From Bacillota bacterium (GTDB lineage: Bacteria > Bacillota > Bacilli > Paenibacillales > NBRC-103111), in NCBI GenBank assembly GCA_023393235.1, contig JAEWMH010000038.1:44211-108210 (forward strand): 64,000 nt of DNA, written 5' to 3'. This document shows, piece after piece, positions 1 through 8,888 of the stretch (within the stretch, counting starts at the first letter, position 1; each line of letters opens with the position of its first letter). The translations under genes were made by a program, and so were the position numbers. The notes beneath the pieces are model-generated. The model did not search any database. It worked only from the letters and a program-made list of their open reading frames with translations, and was not told where the DNA came from.

Positions 1-497
1 TCCTTAGATAAATAATCATGCGCATTGGACCCTTTTAAAATGAAGTAGCCATTTTTGAATTCCACTTGATGGGGCTTGATGTCATCCGGCAAGCTTATGA
101 TTTTCCAATCCACGCCATCGGCAGTGGCCTGCAGTGCAGTCTTGTCTCCGCTGGGAATACCTACGTGCATTCCATTTCCGCTTACGAGATCAAAGTAATC
201 GGAGGTAATTTTCCAGTTTATCAAATCCTCCGATGTCCCGTAAAACATCTTACTACGTAGGTAAGATTTAAAAACTCCCACATAAGATTTATTGTTGTTT
301 AATGTAAAAACGTCAGATAAAAATACATTTGATTGGAGTGCGTTGTCCATATCCTTTTGGGCAAAGACAGTTTCTCCGATTTGTGTCTGCACTTTTGTTG
401 CTGCGACTGCAGGTGTGGAATTTACAAAAGCGACAGAAGCCAAACCACAGCTTGCCAATATCAAAAGGAATCGACGTCGTAAAACAGCGTTCTTCAT
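1..497 (-). CDS. Secreted protein of unknown function, partial (3' end outside window)
   Basis: An open frame of 165 codons with no stop runs from an ATG at 497 out of the window's left edge. The ATG follows GGAGG with an 8-base spacer, so the start is well supported. The N-terminus is a signal peptide: basic residues (MKNAVLRRR), a hydrophobic stretch and an alanine-rich cleavage region ending near TPAVAA. The visible mature part has short Gly/Asn/Trp-containing strands (FYGTSEDLINW, ATADGVDWKI) that resemble repeats of beta-propeller or sialidase-like folds, but this is a weak impression. No family is recognised. It is transcribed in the same direction as yyaL and begins about 107 bases beyond the yyaL stop. 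Confidence 0.75.
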   Translation of the reverse strand, partial: MKNAVLRRRFLLILASCGLASVAFVNSTPAVAATKVQTQIGETVFAQKDMDNALQSNVFLSDVFTLNNNKSYVGVFKSYLRSKMFYGTSEDLINWKITSDYFDLVSGNGMHVGIPSGDKTALQATADGVDWKIISLPDDIKPHQVEFKNGYFILKGSNAHDYLSK

Positions 498-604
498 CTA
501 ATGTCCTCCAAAACCTTAATATAATGGTGAGCCAAACTCGCTTTTCGGCAAAGTTAGGCTCTTCCTATCTCTATGCTAACGTCCGGTATTGTTCGTTATT
601 TGTG

Positions 605-2665
605 CTAAGGCACCAACTGCTCCGCATCCGTAACCGGAGCCTGACAAGAGAAGTTCTCACAGATATATACAGCGGCTTTGCCTGCAACGGGCAGCTTTTC
701 GACGGTCAGGGGCAGAAGAGCTTCAGCTTCTTCCTCGGCACCTGCAGGGTGAAGCATCAAAGACGTATCCGGGCGGTAATGCTGCCGTAAGGCGGAAGCC
801 AGCGCCTCCGTATCTACGGCACCACCCGTTCCGGCCACCACTGCCTCCCGTCCAGGATACAGATGCAGATCGGCAGCCAGCAGATACATGGAGAAGCCGG
901 GCGGGTACCCCATTACCGTGCCGGCGAAGGCTTTCAATTGGGCTTCCGCCCGTTGGGTCAGCTCATCGGATCCGGTCAACCGCGCCAACCGAACCAGGTT
1001 ATGGGCTGCTACGGAGTTGCCGGAGGGCATCGCACCATCGTACAGCTCTTTGGGCCGGGTAATCAGCTTTTCCCCGTCAGAGCCGTTGAAAAACAGGCCG
1101 CCTTCCTCCTCATCCCAAAACAGCCGCAGCATCTCCTCATTCAGTGCCAGTGCTTCCTTCAGATACTCCAGCTTAAAGGTCGCTTCATACAGCTCGATTA
1201 ATCCCCATACCAAAAAAGCATAATCATCCAAGTACCCCAAATAAGCCGCTTCTCCATCCCGGTAACGGGCCAGCAGGCGCCCATCCTCCCGGCGGAGCTT
1301 GGTCATCAGGAAAGCCGCCGCACGTTCCGCTGCATCCGCATAATCCCTGCGGTTGAGTGCCTTAGCCCCCTTGGACAAGGCCATGATCATCAGCCCGTTC
1401 CAGGCGGTCAAAATCTTGTCATCCTTATGGGGATGAACCCGCTTTTCCCGGTATGAGAACAGCTTCCGGCGGCATTCCTCCATCCGCTCCTTCAGCTGCA
1501 GAGGGTCCATCCCCCGCTCCTGCGCAGCATGCTCCAGACTGACTGCACCGATCAGATTAGGGATGCTGTGGCCTTCAAAATTGCCTACAGAGGTAATATC
1601 GTAAACACTGCAGTACAGTGCCCCGTCCTCTTCACCCAGCACCTCCGTAATTTCCCGGGGGGACCATACGTAGAACAGCCCCTCTTCTCCTTCCGAATCC
1701 GCATCCTCCGCCGAATAGAAGCCTCCTTCGGGATTGGTCATATCCCGCAGCACATAGGAGAAGATTTCGTCCACCACCCGTGCGTAGAGAGCCTTGCCCG
1801 TAATCTGGTAAGCTTCCGTGAAGGTCATGGCCAATAGAGCATTGTCATACAGCATCTTCTCAAAATGCGGCACCAGCCACTTCTCATCCGTAGAATACCG
1901 GGCAAAGCCAAAGCCCACATGATCGTACATTCCGCCGCGGTGCATAGCCTGCAATGTATGCTCCACCATCTCCAGCGCGTGGGCTTCCCCCGTACGGAAA
2001 TGGTATCTCAGTAGAAAAGACAAATTGTGGGAGGAGGGAAACTTGGGCGCCCGTCCAAAACCCCCGTAACGTGCTTCGAATTTCTTGCTGTACAGCTCAT
2101 AGGCTTGAGGAAGCAGTCCCGTCTGGACCTTCCCGCTGGAATGCTCACCCAGCTGTTTGCGGGTTTCATCCGCCACCTGCCTGCCGATAGCCGCCATCCC
2201 CTCCGGGTCAGCAGCCCACTTCTCCCCCACCTGGGCAAGCAACTCCATCAGACCAACACGGCCATACTTCCGTCGTTTGGGATAATACGTTCCCGCCAAA
2301 AAAGGCGTCCGGTCCGGCGCCAGCAGCACTGTCAACGGCCATCCGCCCTGCCCGGTCATCGCCTGGCACACCGACATGTACACATGATCCACATCGGGCC
2401 GCTCTTCGCGGTCCACCTTCACCGCAACAAAATGCGCATTCAACAGCGCCGCAACCTCTTCATCCTCAAAGGACTCCCGCTCCATCACGTGGCACCAGTG
2501 GCAAGTAGAATAGCCAATAGACAGGAAGATGGGCTTATTCTCCCGCTCCGCTTTTTCGAAGGCCTCCTCCGACCAAGAATACCAGTCCACGGGATTATGA
2601 GCATGCTGCAGCAAATATGGCGACTTTTCCTTGGCTAAACGATTGGGTACGTGTTGAGTGGTCAT
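605..2665 (-). CDS. yyaL: YyaL-type thioredoxin-domain protein (DUF255, SSP411 family)
   Basis: About 686 residues, close to the usual length of this family. The N-terminal third is a thioredoxin-like fold carrying the family hallmarks NPVDWY, STCHWCHVM and DREERPDVD; the CHWC pair is the putative redox site. The rest is an alpha/alpha-barrel resembling N-acylglucosamine 2-epimerase or cellobiose epimerase folds (YDHVGFGFARYSTDE, WLVPHFEKMLYDNA, TAWNGLMI). The protein is cytosolic with no signal peptide. Family function is not firmly known, so a redox or sugar-linked role would be inference. An upstream in-frame GTG at 2674 lies inside the AAGGAGGTGA ribosome-binding site, so the ATG at 2665 is the likely start. 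Confidence 0.9.
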   Translation of the reverse strand: MTTQHVPNRLAKEKSPYLLQHAHNPVDWYSWSEEAFEKAERENKPIFLSIGYSTCHWCHVMERESFEDEEVAALLNAHFVAVKVDREERPDVDHVYMSVCQAMTGQGGWPLTVLLAPDRTPFLAGTYYPKRRKYGRVGLMELLAQVGEKWAADPEGMAAIGRQVADETRKQLGEHSSGKVQTGLLPQAYELYSKKFEARYGGFGRAPKFPSSHNLSFLLRYHFRTGEAHALEMVEHTLQAMHRGGMYDHVGFGFARYSTDEKWLVPHFEKMLYDNALLAMTFTEAYQITGKALYARVVDEIFSYVLRDMTNPEGGFYSAEDADSEGEEGLFYVWSPREITEVLGEEDGALYCSVYDITSVGNFEGHSIPNLIGAVSLEHAAQERGMDPLQLKERMEECRRKLFSYREKRVHPHKDDKILTAWNGLMIMALSKGAKALNRRDYADAAERAAAFLMTKLRREDGRLLARYRDGEAAYLGYLDDYAFLVWGLIELYEATFKLEYLKEALALNEEMLRLFWDEEEGGLFFNGSDGEKLITRPKELYDGAMPSGNSVAAHNLVRLARLTGSDELTQRAEAQLKAFAGTVMGYPPGFSMYLLAADLHLYPGREAVVAGTGGAVDTEALASALRQHYRPDTSLMLHPAGAEEEAEALLPLTVEKLPVAGKAAVYICENFSCQAPVTDAEQLVP

Positions 2666-2752
2666 GGGCGTCACCTCCTTTTTTGAACCTTCTTCTGCTC
2701 AAGGATATTTTACCCAAAAAAGCAGGCCCCCATGAACGATGTTTCCAAACCT

Positions 2753-3082
2753 CTACTGGTTTTGGGCGCTCTGCTTCAAATGCTCCTTCCCCCACACATT
2801 CATTGCCTCCATTATGGGTCTTAACGAATGCCCCAGCTCCGTAAGATCATATTCGACCCTGGGCGGTACCTCGGGATAGACAGTCCGTTGAATGATACCA
2901 TCGTGCTCCAGCTGCCGGAGCTGTTGGGTCAGCATTTTTTGGCTTATGCCGCTAATTCCCTTGCTGAGTTCACTGAATCGCTGTGTGCCTTGGTTAAACA
3001 AATTCCTCAGAATCAAAACCTTCCACTTATGTCCGATCAAATTCACGGTATGCTCGATGGGGCAATTTTTATCACAAGGCAT
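2753..3082 (-). CDS. HxlR-family winged-helix regulator
   Basis: A 109-residue protein with the HxlR layout: an N-terminal cysteine motif (CDKNCPIEHTVNLIG), the recognition region ISQKMLTQQLRQLEHDGII, and the wing (YPEVPPRVEYDLTELG). Members bind DNA as dimers and many respond to electrophiles or aldehydes through the N-terminal cysteine. Here Cys3 and Cys7 are present. It lies just upstream of yyaL on the same strand, and a ribosome-binding site (TTAGGAG) precedes the ATG. The targets are unknown. Yyal, or the neighbouring VOC/cupin genes, are possible but unproven. Confidence 0.88.
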   Translation of the reverse strand: MPCDKNCPIEHTVNLIGHKWKVLILRNLFNQGTQRFSELSKGISGISQKMLTQQLRQLEHDGIIQRTVYPEVPPRVEYDLTELGHSLRPIMEAMNVWGKEHLKQSAQNQ

Positions 3083-3159
3083 GTTGTCGGCTCCTAACCA
3101 TCATAGGGCTGTTGAATTCAGGCCCGCTGCTTGCTCTATTTGCTATACTCCATGATTCT

Positions 3160-4851
3160 TCAGCTCTTCCGGCTTGCCGCGGTACGCACAGCTGTGAAGC
3201 CTGGGGCAAGATCGCCTTTAGCGGTGTGAGCTTTTTTCTCCAGCTTCTCCATGCACCCCCAGATCAGCTCAGCCACATGCCGGGCTTCATGCGGAGCCAG
3301 AGCTGTCATAATTTTGGCTAGAGCCTGCAGATTGCCAGAATCTTCGAAGACAGGACCAAGCTTGGTAAATTTGCCATCCTGGCACCGGAACAGACAGGCC
3401 ACAATCGTTGGCAGTGAGGTTTCGTTAACTCCATAACGGGTAATAAACGCTGAGGTAAAAGCAATCAGCACAGACTGATGCTCATCGTCAACCACCTTCA
3501 TATAGGCTTCCACAAGCGGAAAATATGCTGGACTTGCCAGACCAAGGCCAAAAACGGCATAGGTGCCGGGCATGCAGTTTTTCTCCCCCTCCGTATCCTC
3601 ATACCACTCAAACTCCACCATTGCCAATCGTGCATAAGCCGCAAGCTTGGGATGCAATTCTTCGTACTGCAAAGCATTGGCAAAAAAACGATGGGTTTGT
3701 GATTTCGCCAGTCCGGGGACATCCAGGAAGTGCTTGGCCGATGACTTCAGTTTAATTTGATAGCTGCGGAAGAATCCTTGCGAGAGCAAGCCACAGATAA
3801 AATCCAGCCCTTTTCCATAACTATCTGCATGCTCTTCCTTGATGCGAATCGTGATGGTGGAAAACACATCATGAGCCAAACATTCGATCTGTCGGTCCTT
3901 ATATTGGACAGCTTCGACAGGAAGTGTGCCGCTGCCCTCCATCATCACCTGCGCCGCCTTGGTATAGCCTAATTCCTGCAAGCGTTCCAGAAATTCGAGA
4001 CCTCTCGGACGGCTGTAATTGGGTTCGAACTTAATGATCAAAATCGCAGTTTGCAAAGCCAGCTCCAGCTGCTGCGGATTAATTAAGGTTACGTTGAGCT
4101 CCGCTTTTTTGGTATATTCAACGCGTCCCCATGCAGGCTTGATTCGGTGGAAATAAGCAGGCAGGAACTCCTCTTCCGTCCAGTGTTGGAAAGCGCGGAT
4201 GAAATTACCGCGATGCTCCTTCAGTTTTTTTGGATTCTCTTTGTTGAGTTCCATGACCCGTTCGAAGATGCGCAGGACAAACGCAGTATCCATATTTGGA
4301 AACAGCAGCGGATCTACCAGGTGATTGGCCAGGAAAAAACTTTCCAGCGGATTAGTCGGATAAGACTTATTCTCCAGCTTGTCCGTAATATAAGTATGAA
4401 TGCGTTGCAGGAGAAGCTCACGCTTGCGCTTATTCACATCATGCATAATTGGAAGTATACCGGAATGATCCACTTCAATGCTTACCTGAAACCGATAGTC
4501 AAGCAGCACACTTGCTTCGTATGCTTGCAGCTTCTGTCTGATCCCCTGTCCGAGCAAGGGGATAAGCGTCTGTTCCACCTGCTCCCGGGTTATGGAAGGA
4601 TCCAGTGGACGAATTTGGCGTTCATGCTCAGCCGAGCCATAGTCACTGATCCAGGTGAACAGCTGGAGCTTTTCTTTTTTGTAACGTATGTGGAGCAAGC
4701 TATGTAAGCCGATCTGGAGAGGAGTCCGGTTAATCGCCTCCTCCATCGCCTTTCCCTTCTTTTGCTCACTCTGCTGCAGCCAATCTGCCACAACATCCAC
4801 TATCTCTTCCGCTACCGCATGAATCGGACTTACTCCCATCATCTCGCTCAC
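3160..4851 (-). CDS. Uncharacterised 563-residue cytosolic protein
   Basis: A long, clearly coding frame with no signal peptide or membrane segment. The protein is rich in alpha-helix-forming sequence, with aromatic and charged residues but no catalytic motif I can name (for example YFHRIKPAWGRVEY, VMMEGSGTLPVEAVQYKDRQIECLAHDVF). It may belong to one of the DUF families of large Bacillales proteins, but I cannot assign one with confidence. Its ATG overlaps the stop of the upstream 78-residue gene in an ATGA arrangement, so the two are translationally coupled and probably work together. Confidence 0.8.
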   Translation of the reverse strand: MSEMMGVSPIHAVAEEIVDVVADWLQQSEQKKGKAMEEAINRTPLQIGLHSLLHIRYKKEKLQLFTWISDYGSAEHERQIRPLDPSITREQVEQTLIPLLGQGIRQKLQAYEASVLLDYRFQVSIEVDHSGILPIMHDVNKRKRELLLQRIHTYITDKLENKSYPTNPLESFFLANHLVDPLLFPNMDTAFVLRIFERVMELNKENPKKLKEHRGNFIRAFQHWTEEEFLPAYFHRIKPAWGRVEYTKKAELNVTLINPQQLELALQTAILIIKFEPNYSRPRGLEFLERLQELGYTKAAQVMMEGSGTLPVEAVQYKDRQIECLAHDVFSTITIRIKEEHADSYGKGLDFICGLLSQGFFRSYQIKLKSSAKHFLDVPGLAKSQTHRFFANALQYEELHPKLAAYARLAMVEFEWYEDTEGEKNCMPGTYAVFGLGLASPAYFPLVEAYMKVVDDEHQSVLIAFTSAFITRYGVNETSLPTIVACLFRCQDGKFTKLGPVFEDSGNLQALAKIMTALAPHEARHVAELIWGCMEKLEKKAHTAKGDLAPGFTAVRTAASRKS

Positions 4852-5084
4852 CTCACCGGATAATCATCGCCATGCTCTTCTGCATAGAGACGGTTTACAA
4901 TTTCAACCGCAATTTTGGCCAAAAAATCTTGCTCATCCTCCAACTTATCTTCTATGTCAATGCGTTTTTCTATATCTGCACTCGAAATTTCCTTCAACTC
5001 TCTTTGGAATTTGGCGATTTGCTTTTTCCCCTTCAGGTACTCCTCTTTTAATTCAGTGTCCGAAAACCAACGAAGTGCTTCCAT
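4848..5084 (-). CDS. Small charged helical protein coupled to the 563-residue gene
   Basis: 78 residues, strongly charged, with a predicted central coiled coil (KGKKQIAKFQRELKEI and IEDKLEDEQDFLAKIAVEI). No cysteine pairs, signal peptide or DNA-binding motif is visible. It is the first gene of a two-gene unit: its stop codon overlaps the start of the 563-residue gene by four bases. The conserved-looking pairing suggests a partner or chaperone-like role for the larger protein, which is inference only. Confidence 0.75.
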   Translation of the reverse strand: MEALRWFSDTELKEEYLKGKKQIAKFQRELKEISSADIEKRIDIEDKLEDEQDFLAKIAVEIVNRLYAEEHGDDYPVR

Positions 5085-5231
5085 ATAATCGAATCAGCTC
5101 CTCCTACTTAAGTCTATCCCCGCTAAATAGCCATTACTTAGTTTTTGGTCAGTATAGCACAAAATAGTGCCTTCTTGCGAAAAGATAGCATTGGCCTTAT
5201 CGTAGAATTCAACAGACAGGAGGTGTACCGC

Positions 5232-5549
5232 TTGGTAACATCCAATATGGAAGGTTTACTGGAAACTGCTGTTACAAAAAGCTCCCGCAAAGCTATTTTT
5301 AAAGAGGGGTTGCTGGATACAGGATTGCTGCTCTATGCGCCTGGGCAATCCACACCGGATCATAAGCATGCAGATATCGACGAGGTTTTTTATGTGATTT
5401 CCGGCGAAGGAACCGTCAGGATCAACAACGAGAATTTTCTGTTGAAGGAAAAGGATATTCTTTTTTCACCCAACGGCGAGACTCATGGCTTTTATAACAC
5501 AAGCCCTTCCAATTGGGTTGTGCTGCAGATTAAAGCGAAAATAAACTAG
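5232..5549 (+). CDS. Single-domain cupin protein (TTG start)
   Basis: A cupin of about 105 residues. Cupin motif 1 is seen in PGQSTPDHKHADIDEVFYVISGEG, with metal-binding candidates His, His and Glu. Motif 2 is in LFSPNGETHGFYN with a further His. The open frame extends upstream to 5145, but an AGGAGGTG ribosome-binding site at 5219-5226 points to the in-frame TTG at 5232 as the true start (MVTSNMEG). It sits 13 bases ahead of a VOC-family gene, with which it probably forms an operon. Small cupins of this type can be sugar or small-molecule binding proteins or dioxygenase-like; the substrate is unknown. Confidence 0.85.
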   Translation: MVTSNMEGLLETAVTKSSRKAIFKEGLLDTGLLLYAPGQSTPDHKHADIDEVFYVISGEGTVRINNENFLLKEKDILFSPNGETHGFYNTSPSNWVVLQIKAKIN

Positions 5550-5562
5550 AGGAGGATGCCCT

Positions 5563-5943
5563 ATGTTTACACGTATTGATCACGTTGCTTTTTCAGTGAA
5601 GGACCGGGCTAGATCCATCGCATTTTATGAGGAGCACTTTGGCTTCCAAAAATACTTTGAGCATGACGTGCCAGGAATGCCGGAAATTGAAAAGGTGGTT
5701 TACCTGCAATTAGGGGATACCGTGCTGGAGCTGGAGCATTGGACATCCGACAAAGAAAACAAAGGCTACCACTTCTGCCTGATCAGCGATGATTTCGACG
5801 GGGATTATGCCCGACTGATAGCCGCCGGGGTACCGGTTGTGAAGGAGCCGCATATTCCAAGCCCCCGGGTTCCCCAAGAGGCAGGCTGGAAAAGAGTTGT
5901 TTTCCAGGGACCGGATGGCGAACAGATTGAATTCCGGGGATAG
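5563..5943 (+). CDS. VOC-family protein (glyoxalase/bleomycin-resistance fold)
   Basis: 126 residues made of two beta-alpha-beta-beta-beta modules. Metal-binding candidates occupy the usual places: His in RIDHVAFSV near the N-terminus, Glu in VLELEHW, His in GYHFCL and Glu in QIEFRG at the C-terminus. This pattern fits glyoxalase I-like or methylmalonyl-CoA epimerase-like enzymes, but the exact substrate cannot be told. A GAGGAGG ribosome-binding site precedes the ATG. It follows the cupin gene by 13 bases, and a rho-independent terminator lies just downstream, making a two-gene unit. Confidence 0.87.
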   Translation: MFTRIDHVAFSVKDRARSIAFYEEHFGFQKYFEHDVPGMPEIEKVVYLQLGDTVLELEHWTSDKENKGYHFCLISDDFDGDYARLIAAGVPVVKEPHIPSPRVPQEAGWKRVVFQGPDGEQIEFRG

Positions 5944-5965
5944 CGCTCCCTCCCCACCGCGCCAA

Positions 5966-6003
5966 AAAGAAGCCGAACGATTGAAGCTCGGCTTCTTTTC
6001 CTT
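5966..6003 (+). terminator. Rho-independent terminator after cupin-VOC unit
   Basis: Inverted repeat AGAAGCCGA / TCGGCTTCT with a short loop, followed by a T-rich run. It lies about 25 bases past the VOC stop codon. Confidence 0.85.
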
Positions 6004-6182
6004 TTTGCATTTTAATAGAATCATCCTCGTTTCGGAAAATAATTCCTATATCTTGTACGTTCTTCTATGATAAAGTGGAATAACGGCAGGTTTTGTCATA
6101 TTATGGACCGCTTGCCTTGTGAGTGTGCTATCCGGTGAATAGCCGCTTACTCATCTTATGATACATAAATGGAGTGAAGCAG

Positions 6183-8366
6183 ATGAAAGTCAGAAAAATG
6201 CTGGTGTTGCCGTTCATGGTTATTTTCCTTCTTGGAAGCTTGGGCCTTCAAGCCGAAGCAGCCCAAGCTGCGGATTCCCTGGAATACCGGGAGCATGATC
6301 ATTTAATTAATATCCTAGAAGACGGTGATGGGCAAAACCGTGTTTTCCGGTTTACCACGAAGAACAAACTGACCGCTGCCAATACTACCCTGAGCTTGTA
6401 TATCAATAACATCAAAGCGGATCCCAAGGACTACACAGTGGATTATGACAGTTATACCATCACCCTGAATAAAGCGCCTTACAGCGGTAACGAGCTTCAT
6501 ATCCAATATGGCATTATCCCCGGTTTTGAGTGGGGGGAAGGAAAGTCAGGCATACCCAACATCGGTATTGCTATGCCCAAGGGGGATGGCGCTACACGGG
6601 CCTTTTCGGTACCGGCAAATTACACGCTGAGCTCCACCAAAAACGTCAGTCTGTATATTAACGGAACGAAGGTAACCTCCTCCAACTTTACCTTCAATGC
6701 CAAAACCAATACTGTAACGTTATCGGAAAAACAGCAGGCGCCGTACTCCGGCTCCACCATCTATTTTTATATCCCAACAGCTTCTATAACCGGTCCCCTT
6801 TCTCCTGCTGGGGCAGAAGCGGAAAATCCTCCGGGCACAAGTCCGGTGCCAACCGCACCCCAAAGTTCACCGTCTGCCAGTCCGGTACCAAGTGCAACAC
6901 CCAAGAGCTCTCCAACTGCCAGTCCAAAACCAAGTGCTACGCCCAAGAGCTCTCCGTCTGCCAGCCCTTCTCCGGGAGCTGTGACTCCCGCGGCTACACC
7001 TTCACCAAGCACTGGTAAACCGACTCCCGGCAAACCCACGGAGCCACTGGCTCATGTTCCGTCAGGTGAAAGCTATCCGGGCAGTATTACGGCCACGTCG
7101 GGAAACACCTTCACTGTGACACTGCCTGCAGCTGCTGGCGGTTCCGGCTCCACCTCGTATTTGATGGTGAAGAATGCGAGCGGCCAGGTAGTCAGACAGA
7201 TTAAGCTTGAGCCCGGAAGCACGTCCACTTATTCCCTGGCAAACCTGGGGCTTCCCACAGGCGGCTATTATTCTTATTTGAAGACGGTTAATCAGTCGGG
7301 AGGGCTGTCCGCATCCATCCCCCAATTTATGACCGTAAACCATGAACCCAACAACATCCAGGTCTACATCGGGGGCGAAAAACAAAGCTACGAGCAGCCA
7401 CCTGTTAACTCCAACGGCAATGTGCTGGTTCCGCTGCGGGCCATCTTCGAATCCTTAGGCGCCACCGTGGAGTGGGACAGCTCTACCCAAACTGTAACGG
7501 CAACAAAAGAAGGCCGGACTGTTGTCCTGACCATAGGCTCCAAAACCGCCTACATCAATGGTGCTGCCGTAACCCTAAGCGCAGAACCGCAATTGGTTAA
7601 CGGCTATACGATGGTCCCGGTCCGTTTCGTCAGTGAAGCCTTCGGCGGTGAAGTAGAGTGGAACGGAGAAGCAAGCTCGGTTGTCGTTTTTCAAAACGGG
7701 CCATCTGTTCCCACATCGGCTGAAAGTGAGCAGCCCGCTGCGGCACCGTCAGAACCAACCGAATCCGGGCCTTCCAGCAGCTCTCCTATTCTAAGCAATA
7801 TCTCGAAGGGCATCTCTGCTCCCTCCGATATTGTGTTTGTCATCGACGTGACAGGCAGCATGGGTGAAGTCATCGACTACATCAAAGAATCCGTCAAAAG
7901 CTTCGTCGATTCCGTTCCCGCTGGTTCGAACTTTGCAGTCATGGCCTACCGAGACTTTAACTACTACGACGATTATTATAACGATGTGGAATCCTTTGAT
8001 TTTACCCAGGATAAAGATAAGCTGAAGGGGTATTTGGACTCATTGGTGGCTTATGGCGGAGGGGATGACGATGAATCCGGCTTGGAAGCCATTCATATGG
8101 GGGCTTACATACTCGAAGAGCTCGGCAGCTCGAATGCCAAACGGATCATTTTCGTGACCGATGCCGCTGTTCATGATACCTACCTGCTGTCCCAGTTTAC
8201 CGTTCAAGAAACCGTGGATATGCTTCAAGCAGACAAGATTACATTCGATGCCATCGCTCCAACAAGCGGCCATGCTTACAACCAAATTATCCAGTTGGTG
8301 AACAGCAATCCTGGCGGCATGCTTTACGATATTGAGGATGCTTCGGTGCTGTCGCTGCACGAGTGA
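6183..8366 (+). CDS. Secreted X2/stalk/von Willebrand factor A protein
   Basis: About 727 residues. A signal peptide (MKVRKMLVLPFMVIFLLG, cleavage near AEAAQA) is followed by two Ig-like X2-type repeats (LSLYINNIKAD and VSLYINGTKVT, residues about 40-200). Next comes a Pro/Ser/Thr-rich linker of short repeats (about 205-285), a middle domain, a copper-amine-oxidase-type stalk domain with VPLRAIFESLGATVEWD and VPVRFVSEAFGGEVEW (about 385-495), a second linker, and a von Willebrand A domain from about 545. The MIDAS motif is DVTGS. It is probably a cell-surface adhesion or sensing protein. The chosen ATG lies 8 bases after GGAG; an upstream GTG at 6174 abuts that site. The C-terminus ends abruptly right after the vWA core and may be shortened. 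Confidence 0.88.
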   Translation: MKVRKMLVLPFMVIFLLGSLGLQAEAAQAADSLEYREHDHLINILEDGDGQNRVFRFTTKNKLTAANTTLSLYINNIKADPKDYTVDYDSYTITLNKAPYSGNELHIQYGIIPGFEWGEGKSGIPNIGIAMPKGDGATRAFSVPANYTLSSTKNVSLYINGTKVTSSNFTFNAKTNTVTLSEKQQAPYSGSTIYFYIPTASITGPLSPAGAEAENPPGTSPVPTAPQSSPSASPVPSATPKSSPTASPKPSATPKSSPSASPSPGAVTPAATPSPSTGKPTPGKPTEPLAHVPSGESYPGSITATSGNTFTVTLPAAAGGSGSTSYLMVKNASGQVVRQIKLEPGSTSTYSLANLGLPTGGYYSYLKTVNQSGGLSASIPQFMTVNHEPNNIQVYIGGEKQSYEQPPVNSNGNVLVPLRAIFESLGATVEWDSSTQTVTATKEGRTVVLTIGSKTAYINGAAVTLSAEPQLVNGYTMVPVRFVSEAFGGEVEWNGEASSVVVFQNGPSVPTSAESEQPAAAPSEPTESGPSSSSPILSNISKGISAPSDIVFVIDVTGSMGEVIDYIKESVKSFVDSVPAGSNFAVMAYRDFNYYDDYYNDVESFDFTQDKDKLKGYLDSLVAYGGGDDDESGLEAIHMGAYILEELGSSNAKRIIFVTDAAVHDTYLLSQFTVQETVDMLQADKITFDAIAPTSGHAYNQIIQLVNSNPGGMLYDIEDASVLSLHE

Positions 8367-8588
8367 AATATAGTACCTTTTTATAACGATACGCCTCATA
8401 CCCTCATAAGTGCCGAATTCCTCTGTATAAGCTCTGCTTATTATCGGATTGGAGAGCACTGCTTCTATATGAAGAATGAATTGAGATATGAAATCAAACG
8501 TTTCCTCAGGGGAAAATCGCTCTCTGCGAAACTGGGAGAGCTTGTATCTTACTGGAGGAGACCATAAAACGATGCGGTTCATACTCAA
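8040..8588 (-). CDS. RelE/ParE-like toxin, probably 3'-truncated and reading into the vWA gene
   Basis: The first 75 or so residues look like a small toxin of the RelE/ParE superfamily, ending in a typical strand (GMRRIVIKRYYIS). After that point, at about 8363, the frame is simply the antisense of the convergent vWA gene, whose stop codon is at 8364-8366. A normal toxin of this type would need roughly 25-30 more residues with its own C-terminal strand. The ATG overlaps the antitoxin stop in an ATGA arrangement (8585-8588). I infer that a deletion removed the toxin's 3' end and perhaps the end of the vWA gene. Family assignment is by appearance only. Confidence 0.5.
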   Translation of the reverse strand: MSMNRIVLWSPPVRYKLSQFRRERFSPEETFDFISQFILHIEAVLSNPIISRAYTEEFGTYEGMRRIVIKRYYISLVQRQHRSILNIVKHAARIAVHQLDNLVVSMAACWSDGIECNLVCLKHIHGFLNGKLGQQVGIMNSGIGHENDPFGIRAAELFEYVSPHMNGFQAGFIVIPSAISHQ

Positions 8589-8848
8589 AAGTCCTTGGCA
8601 GAAAAGGATTTAAGTAACTCCGATGTGCTCATGGCTTTGCCAAGCTTGAATTCCTGTTTGCTTTGTTCAATCATGAATTTCAGTTCCGGATTCGCCTCAA
8701 CATCAGCTTGAATGGATCTCTGCTCTTCCTCTTGCAGAACAAGAGTAAACTTTCCTTTACCTGGAATATGAAATTGATATACGGAGTTGTCGCGGCTCAT
8801 ATTCGATATGTTCTCCATCAACTCTTCCGGTGAATTGACCTTTTCCAT
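8585..8848 (-). CDS. Putative antitoxin of a type II toxin-antitoxin pair
   Basis: 87 residues: an N-terminal region (MEKVNSPEELMENISNMSRDNSVYQFHIPGKGKFTLVLQ) with the beta-strand-rich look of a Phd/YefM-type DNA-binding domain, then a charged helical tail (ELKFMIEQSKQEFKLGKAMSTSELL). This matches antitoxins that sit ahead of RelE/ParE toxins. The gene is first in the pair, overlaps the toxin start by four bases, and has a palindromic site upstream that could serve autoregulation. The GGGGGG-containing ribosome-binding site is well placed. Function is inferred from layout, not from a certain domain match. Confidence 0.6.
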   Translation of the reverse strand: MEKVNSPEELMENISNMSRDNSVYQFHIPGKGKFTLVLQEEEQRSIQADVEANPELKFMIEQSKQEFKLGKAMSTSELLKSFSAKDF

Positions 8849-8888
8849 TCGATACCCCCCTTGTCATCAGTTTATCAATAGTTATCAT

